Assembly (NCBI RefSeq): GCF_023223645.1
Contig: NZ_JALKBY010000005.1
Coordinates: 1 to 64,000 of the forward strand
Reading direction: 5' to 3'
DNA: 64,000 nucleotides
Origin: Natroniella sulfidigena
GTDB taxonomy: Bacteria; Bacillota; Halanaerobiia; Halobacteroidales; Halobacteroidaceae
In this document: in pieces, positions 48,100-58,683 of the stretch
How positions within the stretch are numbered: position 1 is the first letter of the stretch
How the letters are laid out: each line of letters begins with the position of its first letter
Position numbers and translations under genes: made by a program
Notes under the pieces: generated by a model
Databases searched by the model: none
What the model was told of the DNA's origin: nothing
Seen by the model: the letters and a program-made list of their open reading frames with translations, nothing else

Positions 48100-49395
48100 A
48101 TGATTGAACGTTATAGTTTAGCTGAAATGAAAGAAATTTGGGAAGAAGAAAATAAATTAAATTATTGGTTAGAGATAGAGATAGCTGTCTGTGAAGCTTT
48201 AGCTGAGGTAGGAGAGATACCACAGCAAGCAGTGGAACAGATTAAAGAGAATGCTCAATTTGAAGTCAGTCGGGTAAAAGAGATTGAACAGGAGACACGC
48301 CATGACATCTTAGCTTTTTTGACTGCTGTAGCTGAGAGCTTAGATGAAGAATCTAAGTATATTCATCTAGGTCTAACTTCATCTGATGTTAAGGATACAG
48401 CTCGTGCTTTACAGATGAAAGAAGCAATTGAGTTGGTCATTGCTGATTTAGAAGAGCTAAAAGAAGTCTTAGGTGAAAAAGCTAAGAAATATAAGATGAG
48501 GGTTATGATCGGAAGAACCCATGGCGTTCATGCTGAACCGGTAACCTTTGGTTTGAAATTGGCTACCTGGTATGCTGAGATAGAACGTCATCTAGAGCGA
48601 ACAAAGCAATTATTAGCAAGAATCAGTGTGGGTAAGATATCTGGAGCGGTAGGTACTTTTGCTAATATTACTCCAGAAGTAGAAAGGTTAGCTTGTCAAA
48701 AGTTAGGGATTGAGCCAGCACCAATCTCTTCACAGATCTTACAGCGGGATCGCCATGCTGAATATTTATCAACGTTAGCAATTATTGCTGGTTCTTTGGA
48801 TAAATTTGCAACTGAGATTAGGAATTTACAACGGACAGATATTTTAGAGGTAGAGGAGTCCTTTCAGAAGGGCCAAAAAGGTTCATCAGCAATGCCACAT
48901 AAGAAGAATCCAATTATTTGTGAACGGGTATCTGGCCTATCACGAGTAGTTAAATCTAATGTCCAGACAGGGTTAGATAATGTTAATCTCTGGCATGAGC
49001 GGGATCTAACCCATTCTTCACCAGAGCGAGTAGTATTGCCTGATAGTAGTATTCTAGTTGATTATATGCTGACTAAATTTGTTGATGTAGTCCAAAACTT
49101 AGGAGTTCATGAAGAGAATATGGAAGCCAACTTAGATAAAACTAAGGGCTTGATCTTTTCTCAAAAAGTAATGCTTACGTTAGTTGATCAAGGATTATTA
49201 AGGGATGATGCTTATGAACTAGTCCAACGTAATGCCTTACAAGCTTGGGAAGATAAAGAGAGCTTTAAGGAGCTATTATTAGCTGATGAAGATGTTAGAG
49301 AGTATCTAAGTCAGGATGAGATAGAGGAGATATTTGATTATGCTTATCACTTACGAAATATTGATACTATCTATCAAAGACTTGGACTGGAATAA
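48100..49395 (+). CDS. purB: Adenylosuccinate lyase (copy beside purA)
   Basis: Cleaves SAICAR and adenylosuccinate, releasing fumarate. 431 aa, the usual Bacillus-type length. Motifs: TSSDVKDTARALQM, GRTHGVHAEPVTFGLKL (catalytic His) and the fumarase-superfamily signature GSSAMPHKKNP near residue 262. ATG with AGGAGG. It stands beside purA, so it may mainly serve AMP synthesis; a second, different purB lies at 60529. Confidence 0.95.
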   Translation: MIERYSLAEMKEIWEEENKLNYWLEIEIAVCEALAEVGEIPQQAVEQIKENAQFEVSRVKEIEQETRHDILAFLTAVAESLDEESKYIHLGLTSSDVKDTARALQMKEAIELVIADLEELKEVLGEKAKKYKMRVMIGRTHGVHAEPVTFGLKLATWYAEIERHLERTKQLLARISVGKISGAVGTFANITPEVERLACQKLGIEPAPISSQILQRDRHAEYLSTLAIIAGSLDKFATEIRNLQRTDILEVEESFQKGQKGSSAMPHKKNPIICERVSGLSRVVKSNVQTGLDNVNLWHERDLTHSSPERVVLPDSSILVDYMLTKFVDVVQNLGVHEENMEANLDKTKGLIFSQKVMLTLVDQGLLRDDAYELVQRNALQAWEDKESFKELLLADEDVREYLSQDEIEEIFDYAYHLRNIDTIYQRLGLE

Positions 49396-49400
49396 TAAGA

Positions 49401-49544
49401 GCAGATAATAGATAATAGTGAATAATGAATAGTTAAAAACAATTTAAAGATTACAGTTAAGGTCAAGTTTTTATAACTAAGGAGTTTTACTGGTTTTGAT
49501 TTTGAGATTTTAACTGTCAACTGTCAATTGTAAACTATACACTG
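49401..49544. repeat. Heptamer inverted-arm repeat element 6
   Basis: Left arm AGATAAT AGATAAT AGTGAAT AATGAAT AGTTAAA (from 49403); right arm AACTGTC AACTGTC AATTGTA AACTATA CACTG (from 49511). It starts a few bases after the purB stop and ends before the purA ribosome site. Confidence 0.8.
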
Positions 49545-49563
49545 ATTTTCAAGGGGGATTTAG

Positions 49564-50850
<1,287 letters not shown>

Positions 50851-50905
50851 GAAATCAAGTGTTAGTAATAAAATTCAAAATTAAGTTATATTTTAGATTA
50901 AGAAG

Positions 50906-50940
50906 AGTATGGTATTAATTATTAATACCATACTTTTTTT
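50906..50940 (+). terminator. Terminator after purA
   Basis: AGTATGGTATTAAT pairs with ATTAATACCATACT around one T and is followed by a T tract. Confidence 0.88.
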
Positions 50941-51061
50941 AGTTTGAAGGAGGATTTCTCTGATGAACATAGAAAGAATAAGATAATGGATATTATGAAA
51001 ATGATTTTTATAATGTAAAAGAAGTTAGAGGTAGAGTGGTGGAGAAGAGTAGGCTAATTAA

Positions 51062-52429
<1,368 letters not shown>

Positions 52430-52470
52430 ATAAATGGACTCAATTTTCATAAATTAACAATTAGATTTAT

Positions 52471-52499
52471 TTGACAAATCACTTTAGATATTATATTCT
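52471..52499 (+). promoter_or_regulatory. SigA-type promoter of the betaine transporter operon
   Basis: TTGACA, 17-bp spacer, TATTCT. Transcription would start near 52507, upstream of the terminator-like palindrome at 52551. Confidence 0.7.
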
Positions 52500-52550
52500 T
52501 ATGAAGGAATTATTGAGAGATAATTATTCAATGGGGCAAAATAGTGATTT

Positions 52551-52596
52551 AAAAGCTTTGAGGTAAACTTAAGTTTACCTCAAAGCTTTTTTATAT
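52551..52596 (+). terminator. Perfect palindrome with T tract: terminator or attenuator
   Basis: A perfect 40-nt palindrome (52551-52590) is followed by TTATATT. It ends 44 nt before the ABC ATPase start and lies downstream of the promoter at 52471, so it could attenuate the transporter operon. It could also end gdhA transcripts. Confidence 0.8.
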
Positions 52597-52633
52597 TTAG
52601 AGGGATAATAAGTTAAGGAGGTTGACTTAGATA

Positions 52634-53815
52634 ATGAAGGTAATGGAGATTAGAAATTTATTTAAAATATTTGGTGATAAACCAGAGCAAGGATTAAAGT
52701 TATTAAATGAAGGCTATTCTAAAACTGAAGTATTAGAAGAGACTGGTTTAACGGTTGGAGTGAATGATGTTAGTTTTGATATCAAATCTCAAGAAATATT
52801 CGTGATTATGGGCTTATCAGGTAGTGGGAAGTCAACATTATTAAGATGTTTAAATAGATTGAATGAGCCAACTGCTGGTGAAATTAAGTTGGCAGGAGAT
52901 GATTTATTAGAATTGGATCAGGAGGAGTTACGCCAACTAAGAAGAGATAAATTTGGGATGGTATTTCAAAACTTTGCTCTTTTCCCGCATAAAACTGTAT
53001 TGGAAAATGCAGAATTTGGATTAGAAGTACAGCAAGTAGATAAGTCAGTAAGGGAGGTTAAAGCAAAAGAAGCATTAGAGAAGGTTGGTTTAGCTGGTTG
53101 GGAAGAGCAGTATCCAGAACAATTAAGTGGAGGAATGCAGCAACGAGTGGGGTTAGCTAGGGCCTTAGCTGTTGATCCTGATATTTTATTAATGGATGAG
53201 CCTTTTAGTGCTTTAGATCCTTTAATCAAAAAGGAAATGCAGAATAAATTATTAGAGCTTTATTATCAATTGGATAAAACGATAATCTTTATCACCCATG
53301 ATTTGGATGAAGCATTAAAATTGGGGGATCGGATTGCGATTATGAATGATGGAGAGATAGTTCAGTTAGGAACTCCAGAAGAAATCTTAACTAATGCTAA
53401 AAATGATTATGTTCGTGAATTTGTCCAGGATGTCAATCGTTCTCGCATCTTAACTGCAGAAGATATTGTGACTGAACCACTTGACTTGGTTTATGAGCAG
53501 GATGGCCCACATACAGCATTACATAAGATGAGAAACAATCAAATTTCTAGTATCTTTGCTGTTGAAGGTAAGCAAAAGTTGAAGGGGATAGTTAAGATGG
53601 AGGATGTAGTGACAGCAATTAATCAAGGAAAAGAGGATCTGAGTGGTTTGATACAAGAGGTTTCTACAGTTGGCCCAGAAGAGAATATAGATAGTTTATT
53701 TGCTCAAATGGCTGAGTTAGATATTCCTTTACCGGTTTTAGATGATCAAGGTCGGTTATTAGGGATAGTAATTAAGAGTAATGTCCTAGCAAATTTAGCT
53801 GGAAATAAAGTTTAA
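52634..53815 (+). CDS. opuAA: Glycine betaine/proline betaine ABC transporter ATPase
   Basis: ATPase subunit of an OpuA/ProU-type importer. 393 aa: Walker A IMGLSGSGKSTLLRCLNRLN near residue 58, Q-loop VFQNFALFPHKTV, signature QLSGGMQQRVGLARAL and Walker B ILLMDEPFSALDPL. Two CBS domains fill the C-terminus (about 270-390); in OpuA these sense ionic strength. Operon order is ATPase, binding protein, permease. Confidence 0.95.
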   Translation: MKVMEIRNLFKIFGDKPEQGLKLLNEGYSKTEVLEETGLTVGVNDVSFDIKSQEIFVIMGLSGSGKSTLLRCLNRLNEPTAGEIKLAGDDLLELDQEELRQLRRDKFGMVFQNFALFPHKTVLENAEFGLEVQQVDKSVREVKAKEALEKVGLAGWEEQYPEQLSGGMQQRVGLARALAVDPDILLMDEPFSALDPLIKKEMQNKLLELYYQLDKTIIFITHDLDEALKLGDRIAIMNDGEIVQLGTPEEILTNAKNDYVREFVQDVNRSRILTAEDIVTEPLDLVYEQDGPHTALHKMRNNQISSIFAVEGKQKLKGIVKMEDVVTAINQGKEDLSGLIQEVSTVGPEENIDSLFAQMAELDIPLPVLDDQGRLLGIVIKSNVLANLAGNKV

Positions 53816-53841
53816 TCATTATTTAAATAGGAGGGGAATGT

Positions 53842-54783
53842 ATGTTTAAAACTAAGTGGATTTCAGTATTGTTAATTTTATTGTTAGTATTTACTGTAGT
53901 AGGTTGTGGAGAGGAAGATGTCGCTACTGACGAGGAGGTTAGTATTGACTTTGGTTATGTAGAATGGCCAGGAGCTACAGTTAAGACTCATGTAGTAGAT
54001 ACAATTTTTGATTACTTAGGATATGAGACAGAGATGCATGCTTTAATGCAGCAGCCGTTGTTTCAAGGAATGGAAGCAGGAGATATTGATGCTTTTTTAG
54101 CAGTTTGGTTGCCAACGATGGAAGTAAATTATAGAGAGTATGAGGAACGAGGGGGCGTTGAGCCTGTTCGAGTCAATCTTGATGAGACTCTTTATCGGAC
54201 TGCAGTTCCTGAGTATGTTTGGGAAGCTGGGGTTCGATCTTTGGAGGATTTACATGAGTATGGAGAAAAGTTTGATCATGAGATAGTTGGATTAGAACCA
54301 GGTAATGATGGTAATATCATTATCCAAGAAGCTATTGAAGATGATATTTATCAATTAGAAGAGTGGGAGTTGACAGTTTCCAGTACTCCAGCTATGATGA
54401 GTGCCTTGGAACGGGCAGTTAGAAATGATGAATGGATTGCTTTTCATGGGTGGAAGCCTCACTGGATGAATGTTGCTTATGATATTAAGTATTTAGATGA
54501 TCCAGAAGGAATTTGGGGTGAAAATGATCGAGTTAAGACTGTAGCTCGACCTGAAATCAAAGATGAATCACCTGAGTTTTATCAATTTTTAGAGCGATTT
54601 GCTGTAACCTCAGAGATTCAAAATGAATGGATTTATGAGTATGGCAAACAGGAAAGACCGGCTGATGAAGTAGCTGCAGAATGGATTAAAAATAATTTAG
54701 ATCTTGTTGAAGAATGGGTCGTAGGACTTAGTTCTGTAGAAGGAGAAGATGCAATAGAAGTAATTGAGCGGGAAGTTCAATAA
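53842..54783 (+). CDS. opuAC: Glycine betaine-binding lipoprotein
   Basis: Substrate-binding protein, 313 aa, with a lipoprotein signal peptide and lipobox VVGC (Cys near residue 22). Betaine-box aromatic residues are suggested by YVEWPGATVK, FLAVWLPTME and FHGWKPHWMN, which fit the OpuAC/ProX quaternary-amine fold. ATG with GGAGGGG. An intercistronic hairpin separates it from the permease gene. Confidence 0.94.
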   Translation: MFKTKWISVLLILLLVFTVVGCGEEDVATDEEVSIDFGYVEWPGATVKTHVVDTIFDYLGYETEMHALMQQPLFQGMEAGDIDAFLAVWLPTMEVNYREYEERGGVEPVRVNLDETLYRTAVPEYVWEAGVRSLEDLHEYGEKFDHEIVGLEPGNDGNIIIQEAIEDDIYQLEEWELTVSSTPAMMSALERAVRNDEWIAFHGWKPHWMNVAYDIKYLDDPEGIWGENDRVKTVARPEIKDESPEFYQFLERFAVTSEIQNEWIYEYGKQERPADEVAAEWIKNNLDLVEEWVVGLSSVEGEDAIEVIEREVQ

Positions 54784-54802
54784 GGTTTGCTAAGTTCTTA
54801 TC

Positions 54803-54832
54803 TAGCGGCATTCATAATTATGAATGTCGCTA
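54803..54832 (+). promoter_or_regulatory. Intercistronic hairpin between binding protein and permease
   Basis: TAGCGGCATTCATAA pairs with TTATGAATGTCGCTA with one G-U pair, followed by AATTTTAT. It may stabilise the upstream mRNA or end part of the transcripts, giving more binding protein than permease. Confidence 0.6.
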
Positions 54833-54870
54833 AATTTTATATTATTAATTTGGTTAGAGGGGGTTGAGTG

Positions 54871-55710
54871 ATGATAAACAATTTAGTTGACTTGTTAAGT
54901 ACTAAAATTCCTTTAGGGGATTGGGTGGAAGCAGTAGTAGATTTTTTAATTATTAATTTTAGTGGCCCATTAAACCTTTTTTCTGGAGCTATTGCTGCAC
55001 TAATTGATGGTTTTGAAGGGGTTTTGTCTTTTGGTCATCCGTTATTATTAATTACAATTTTTGTTTTATTGGCTTGGAAATTAAAAGATGGTAAGGTAGC
55101 TGTTTTTATAGCTTTAGGTCTTTTATTAGTATTAAATTTAAGAATGTGGGACTACTTGGTAATTACCTTGGCTGCTATTATTACCTCAGTTATTATTTCT
55201 TTAATGTTAGGGATTCCAATTGGGATTCTAAAGGCTCATAATAGAGCAATTGATTTAATTACTAGACCATTTCTTGATTTTATTCAGACAATTCCTCCAT
55301 TTGTTTATTTAATTCCTGCGTTAATGTTTTTTGGATTAGGAAATGTTTCAGGGGTATTAGCTACTGTAATTTTTGCTATTGCTCCACCAATCCGTTTAAC
55401 TGCTTTAGGGATTAAGCAGGTTTCGGATGAATTAAAAGAAGCAGGTCAGGCTTATGGTTGTAACACCTGGCAAATGTTATATAAAGTTGAACTGCCATTA
55501 GCTTTACCTTCAATTATGTTAGGGATTAACCAGTGCATTATGTTGTCATTATCTATGGTAGTAATTGCTGCTATGATTGGAGCTGGAGGATTAGGTGAAC
55601 CAGTTTTACGCTCTTTATCCACAGTTGATATTGGTTTAGGATTTGAAGCTGGTTTGGCTGTAGTTGTTTTGGCAATGGTGCTTGATCGACTATTTGGGAG
55701 AGATGAATAG
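54871..55710 (+). CDS. opuAB: Glycine betaine ABC transporter permease
   Basis: Membrane subunit of the importer, 279 aa with about seven hydrophobic helices. The permease EAA loop is ALGIKQVSDELKEAGQAYGC, contacting the ATPase. ATG 54871 has GAGGGGG 7 nt upstream; GTG 54868 is less likely. Confidence 0.93.
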   Translation: MINNLVDLLSTKIPLGDWVEAVVDFLIINFSGPLNLFSGAIAALIDGFEGVLSFGHPLLLITIFVLLAWKLKDGKVAVFIALGLLLVLNLRMWDYLVITLAAIITSVIISLMLGIPIGILKAHNRAIDLITRPFLDFIQTIPPFVYLIPALMFFGLGNVSGVLATVIFAIAPPIRLTALGIKQVSDELKEAGQAYGCNTWQMLYKVELPLALPSIMLGINQCIMLSLSMVVIAAMIGAGGLGEPVLRSLSTVDIGLGFEAGLAVVVLAMVLDRLFGRDE

Positions 55711-55722
55711 TTTAATTTAATT

Positions 55723-55759
55723 AACCTGACTGGTGAGTAATCAGTCAGGTTTTATTTTT
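55723..55759 (+). terminator. Terminator after the transporter operon
   Basis: AACCTGACTG pairs with CAGTCAGGTT and a TTATTTTT tail follows. Confidence 0.9.
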
Positions 55760-55874
55760 GAATTTTTTACTGGGTTACTTAGACTCAGACTATACTGAAG
55801 TCATTTTATTCATGAATAATAGAGTTTAGGTTAAGTTATAATAAGCTAAAAGCCTTGATTTAGGGGTGGCAAAG

Positions 55875-56741
55875 GTGTTAGCTAATAAAAAATTAATTAT
55901 AATAGTGCTTACTGGTTTTTTACTGGTCTTAGTTGGTTGTGGGGAAGAAGGGGATAATGAAAATAACCCAGATGAAAATCTTCCTCCTGATTCTTTATTA
56001 GAGATTAGTACTACTAGTGAAGGAATTATTGACGAGTTAGAGGGTATTTATAGTCAGATTGAGGAGCGAAGAGAGGAAGAGGAGTTAAAGTTAGAAAGAA
56101 GAAGACAGAGTAGGGAAGTCGATTTAAATCAACCAGATCAGGAAACAGATAATGAAAGTGATGAAGAAGAACAGAATCAACTACCCGAAGAAGAGGAACA
56201 ATTAACAGAAGAGTTACAAGAAAGTTGGGATGAGTTGGAAGGTGAAGTTGAAGCTCTTCATCAAAATTGGAATGAGTATGAGAGTGAAGTTAATTTAAAG
56301 CCAGAGCAGATTGGAAAGATTGAAGCTGAGCTAAATCAACTAACAGAAGAGATTGCTGATAAGTTCTATTTGGTAGCCTTACTAAGTACAGCTCAATTTG
56401 ATTCAGAAGTTGCTAAATTGTATAGAAGATATGATGTAGAAGGAGAAGCAGAGCTAAAAGAGGCAATGGCTACTACTAGAAAGATAATCTTTTTAAATCG
56501 CCTAGAACTAGATGAACATCAATTAAAAGAAGAACAGCAGATTGCACTAGAACGGTTAAAAGATTTACATTTTGAAATAGATCAAAGTATGGAAGGTGAA
56601 GAAGAAAAGGAGGAAGAAGTTAAAAGATTGGAAGAAGCAATTGCAGATTTAGAAACTGCAATTAAGATGAGTGAAAATGATGAAGTAATAGAAGTCAAAG
56701 GGGAACTGGTATTGAGCAGATTAGAAGAGCTTGAGGATTAG
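55875..56741 (+). CDS. Uncharacterised acidic coiled-coil lipoprotein
   Basis: A 288-aa protein of no family I recognise. It has a signal peptide with lipobox LVGC followed by GEEGDNENN, then a very Glu-rich region with long predicted coiled coil (ERREEEELKLERRRQ, EELQESWDELEGEVEALHQN). GTG 55875 has AGGGG upstream; GTG 55866 is less likely. It stands alone between two terminated units. Export and lipid anchoring are supported by sequence; its role is not. Confidence 0.75.
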   Translation: MLANKKLIIIVLTGFLLVLVGCGEEGDNENNPDENLPPDSLLEISTTSEGIIDELEGIYSQIEERREEEELKLERRRQSREVDLNQPDQETDNESDEEEQNQLPEEEEQLTEELQESWDELEGEVEALHQNWNEYESEVNLKPEQIGKIEAELNQLTEEIADKFYLVALLSTAQFDSEVAKLYRRYDVEGEAELKEAMATTRKIIFLNRLELDEHQLKEEQQIALERLKDLHFEIDQSMEGEEEKEEEVKRLEEAIADLETAIKMSENDEVIEVKGELVLSRLEELED

Positions 56742-56815
56742 TTACTATAAAAAATAATAGTTAGTTATAATGGTGAATAATAATAAAAAAACAGCTAAAA
56801 ACATTCGGATTAATA

Positions 56816-56844
56816 TTGACTAAGTAACTTTTATTTGTTATTAT
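56816..56844 (+). promoter_or_regulatory. SigA-type promoter of the purine operon
   Basis: TTGACT, 17-bp spacer, TATTAT. The first riboswitch begins about 30 nt downstream. Confidence 0.8.
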
Positions 56845-56874
56845 AAAATTGTAAAGAAAATAGTAGTGAATAAG

Positions 56875-56947
56875 CACCTCATATAAAGGTGAGAATAAGG
56901 CTCACAAGTTTCTACCGGATAGCCATAAACTATCTGACTATGAGGGA
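56875..56947 (+). ncRNA. Guanine (purine) riboswitch aptamer
   Basis: Three-way junction of the purine riboswitch: P1 CCTCATA / TATGAGG (56877-56883 with 56939-56945), P2 GTGAG / CTCAC with loop AATAAGG, J2/3 AAGTTTCTACC and P3 GGATAG / CTATCT with loop CCATAAA. The specificity base in GACTATG is C, which predicts guanine binding. It lies in front of a second aptamer and controls the purine operon. Confidence 0.93.
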
Positions 56948-56948
56948 A

Positions 56949-57140
56949 GTGTATCTAGGGTTCCGCGATAAAAGCAGTGGATAGAGAATAATGAATAGTG
57001 AATAGCTAAGATCTTAAAGGGCTTGAACTTGAGGTTTTAACTGTCAACTGTACACTGTAAACTATTAACTGCTTTATTGGCTGGTCCAAGCGATACAGAT
57101 AATTATATTACACCGAAGGGAAAAAAGCCCAGGCGGGGAG
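56949..57140 (+). ncRNA. PRPP riboswitch aptamer (ykkC family, type 2)
   Basis: ykkC-family core: CTAGGGTTCCG (56955-56965), CTGGTCCAAGCGATAC (57081-57096), ACACCG (57110) and GGGAAAAAAGCCC (57118-57130). P1 forms from GTATC (56951-56955) with GATAC (57092-57096). Placement before purine genes and after a guanine aptamer fits the PRPP subtype. PRPP is expected to favour the aptamer and prevent the terminator. Subtype is inferred from context. Confidence 0.88.
56978..57068. repeat. Heptamer repeat element 7 inserted in the PRPP riboswitch
   Basis: Left arm GATAGAG AATAATG AATAGTG AATAGCT; right arm AACTGTC AACTGTA CACTGTA AACTATT. It lies between the two halves of the riboswitch P2 stem (AAAGCAG 56971-56977, CTGCTTT 57069-57075), so the aptamer core is intact and P2 is lengthened. 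Confidence 0.8.
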
Positions 57141-57195
57141 GTTCTACTCTTAGTTTGATTAGTAGTAGAGTCTTTCTGTCTGGGTATTTTTATAT
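57128..57195 (+). terminator. Expression-platform terminator of the purine operon
   Basis: A 21-bp stem with several G-U pairs (57128-57148 with 57164-57184) is followed by TATTTTTATATT. Its 5' arm includes the GCCCAGG of the PRPP aptamer, so ligand binding would compete with termination. Confidence 0.88.
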
Positions 57196-57254
57196 TGTAT
57201 ACAACTCATATTATTTCGTATACATCGTAAACTAATTATGGAAGGTGGGATTTG

Positions 57255-58538
57255 ATGAAGGTATTAGTGATTGGTAGTGGAGGAAGAGAGCATACTTTAG
57301 TCTGGAAGTTAAAACAGAATCAAAAGGTGACAGAGCTATTTGTAGCACCAGGTAATGCGGGGACGGATGAATTGGCTACTAATGTAGAACTAGATAGCAA
57401 TAATATTGAAGGTTTAGTAAACTTTGCTTTAGAAGAAGAGATTGATCTGACCTTTGTAGGGCCAGAAGCCCCATTGGTAGCAGGGGTTGTCGATCGTTTT
57501 GAGGAGGAAGGTTTGCAGATTTTTGGGCCAAATCAACAAGCAGCACAGTTAGAAGGGAGTAAGGTCTTTTCTAAGGATTTGATGGAGAAATATGAGATTC
57601 CAACAGCTAAATATCAAAGTTTCAGTGATGCAGAAGCAGCAATTGAATACATAAAGCAAGAAGGAGCACCAATTGTAGTTAAAGCAGAGGGTTTAGCTGC
57701 AGGTAAAGGGGTAATAGTAGCTGAGAGTGAAGAAGAAGCAATTGCAGCAGTAGAGGAGATTATGGTTGATGAAAGATTTGGTCAAGCAGGAGCCCAGGTT
57801 GTGATTGAAGAGTTTTTAATTGGTGAAGAGGCTACAGTACTAGCTTTTACTGATGGAGAAGAGATAGTTCCGATGGTAGCCTCTCAAGACCATAAGCAAG
57901 CTTATGATGGTGATCAAGGGCCAAATACTGGAGGAATGGGAGCTTATGCTCCAGCACCAGTAGTTACAGAAGAGTTGTTAAACAATGTTTACGAAAATAT
58001 TTTAAAGCGTACAATTGAAGCTTTAAAAGAAGAAGGGATTACTTTTAAAGGTGTCTTATATACGGGGTTAATGATTAATGAAGCTGAAGTGAAGGTATTA
58101 GAGTATAATGTTCGCTTTGGTGATCCTGAAGCACAGGTTGTATTACCACTACTTGAGACTGATTTAGTTGAGATAGCAGAAGCAGTGATTGCTGGCAAAC
58201 TAGAGGAGATAGAAGTAAACTGGCGTAAACAGAAGGCTGTCTGTGTAGTTATGGCATCTGGTGGTTATCCAGTTGAGTACGAGACAGGTAAAGAGATAAC
58301 AGGTTTAGAGCAGATAACTGATGAAGAGGCGATTGTCTTTCAAGCAGGGACAGCTAAGGAAGATGGCAAGCTAGTCACAGCAGGAGGTAGAGTATTAGGG
58401 GTTACTGCTTTAGGTGATGATTATCAAGCTACAATTAAGCAGGCTTATCAAGCTGTGGAAAAAATAGATTTTGCTGGGGCTCATTATCGGACTGATATTG
58501 GAGCTAAGGCAGTAAAAAGAGTTGACAGTGAACAGTAA
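57255..58538 (+). CDS. purD: Phosphoribosylamine-glycine ligase
   Basis: GAR synthetase, step two of IMP synthesis. 427 aa ATP-grasp enzyme: VIGSGGREHTLVWKLKQ at the start, VVKAEGLAAGKGVIVAES and QDHKQAYDGDQGPNTGGMGA. ATG 57255 with GGAAGGTGGG. First gene of the operon. Its last codons (VDSEQ-stop) fall in repeat element 8. Confidence 0.96.
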   Translation: MKVLVIGSGGREHTLVWKLKQNQKVTELFVAPGNAGTDELATNVELDSNNIEGLVNFALEEEIDLTFVGPEAPLVAGVVDRFEEEGLQIFGPNQQAAQLEGSKVFSKDLMEKYEIPTAKYQSFSDAEAAIEYIKQEGAPIVVKAEGLAAGKGVIVAESEEEAIAAVEEIMVDERFGQAGAQVVIEEFLIGEEATVLAFTDGEEIVPMVASQDHKQAYDGDQGPNTGGMGAYAPAPVVTEELLNNVYENILKRTIEALKEEGITFKGVLYTGLMINEAEVKVLEYNVRFGDPEAQVVLPLLETDLVEIAEAVIAGKLEEIEVNWRKQKAVCVVMASGGYPVEYETGKEITGLEQITDEEAIVFQAGTAKEDGKLVTAGGRVLGVTALGDDYQATIKQAYQAVEKIDFAGAHYRTDIGAKAVKRVDSEQ

Positions 58539-58665
58539 GCAGTTTACAGTTAAGTTCAAAATCTTAAAACTTAAAATCCATGAAAAGCTTTAGAATTATA
58601 GATCTGAAGTGGTTTTGAGTTTAGATTTTTAACTGTCAACTGTAAACCGTAAACTGTAAACTCTA
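58522..58665. repeat. Heptamer inverted-arm repeat element 8
   Basis: Left arm TTGACAG TGAACAG TAAGCAG TTTACAG TTAAG; right arm AACTGTC AACTGTA AACCGTA AACTGTA AACTCTA (58631-58665). The left arm encodes the end of purD. Confidence 0.85.
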
Positions 58666-58683
58666 TGAAATGGAGGTGTTATT

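Noticed and set aside
50963-50986. Seven-codon ORF (MNIERIR) with a good AAGGAGG site upstream of gdhA
   Set aside because: It is too short to judge, has no runs of glutamate-related codons or attenuator structure after it, and may be chance or a gene remnant.
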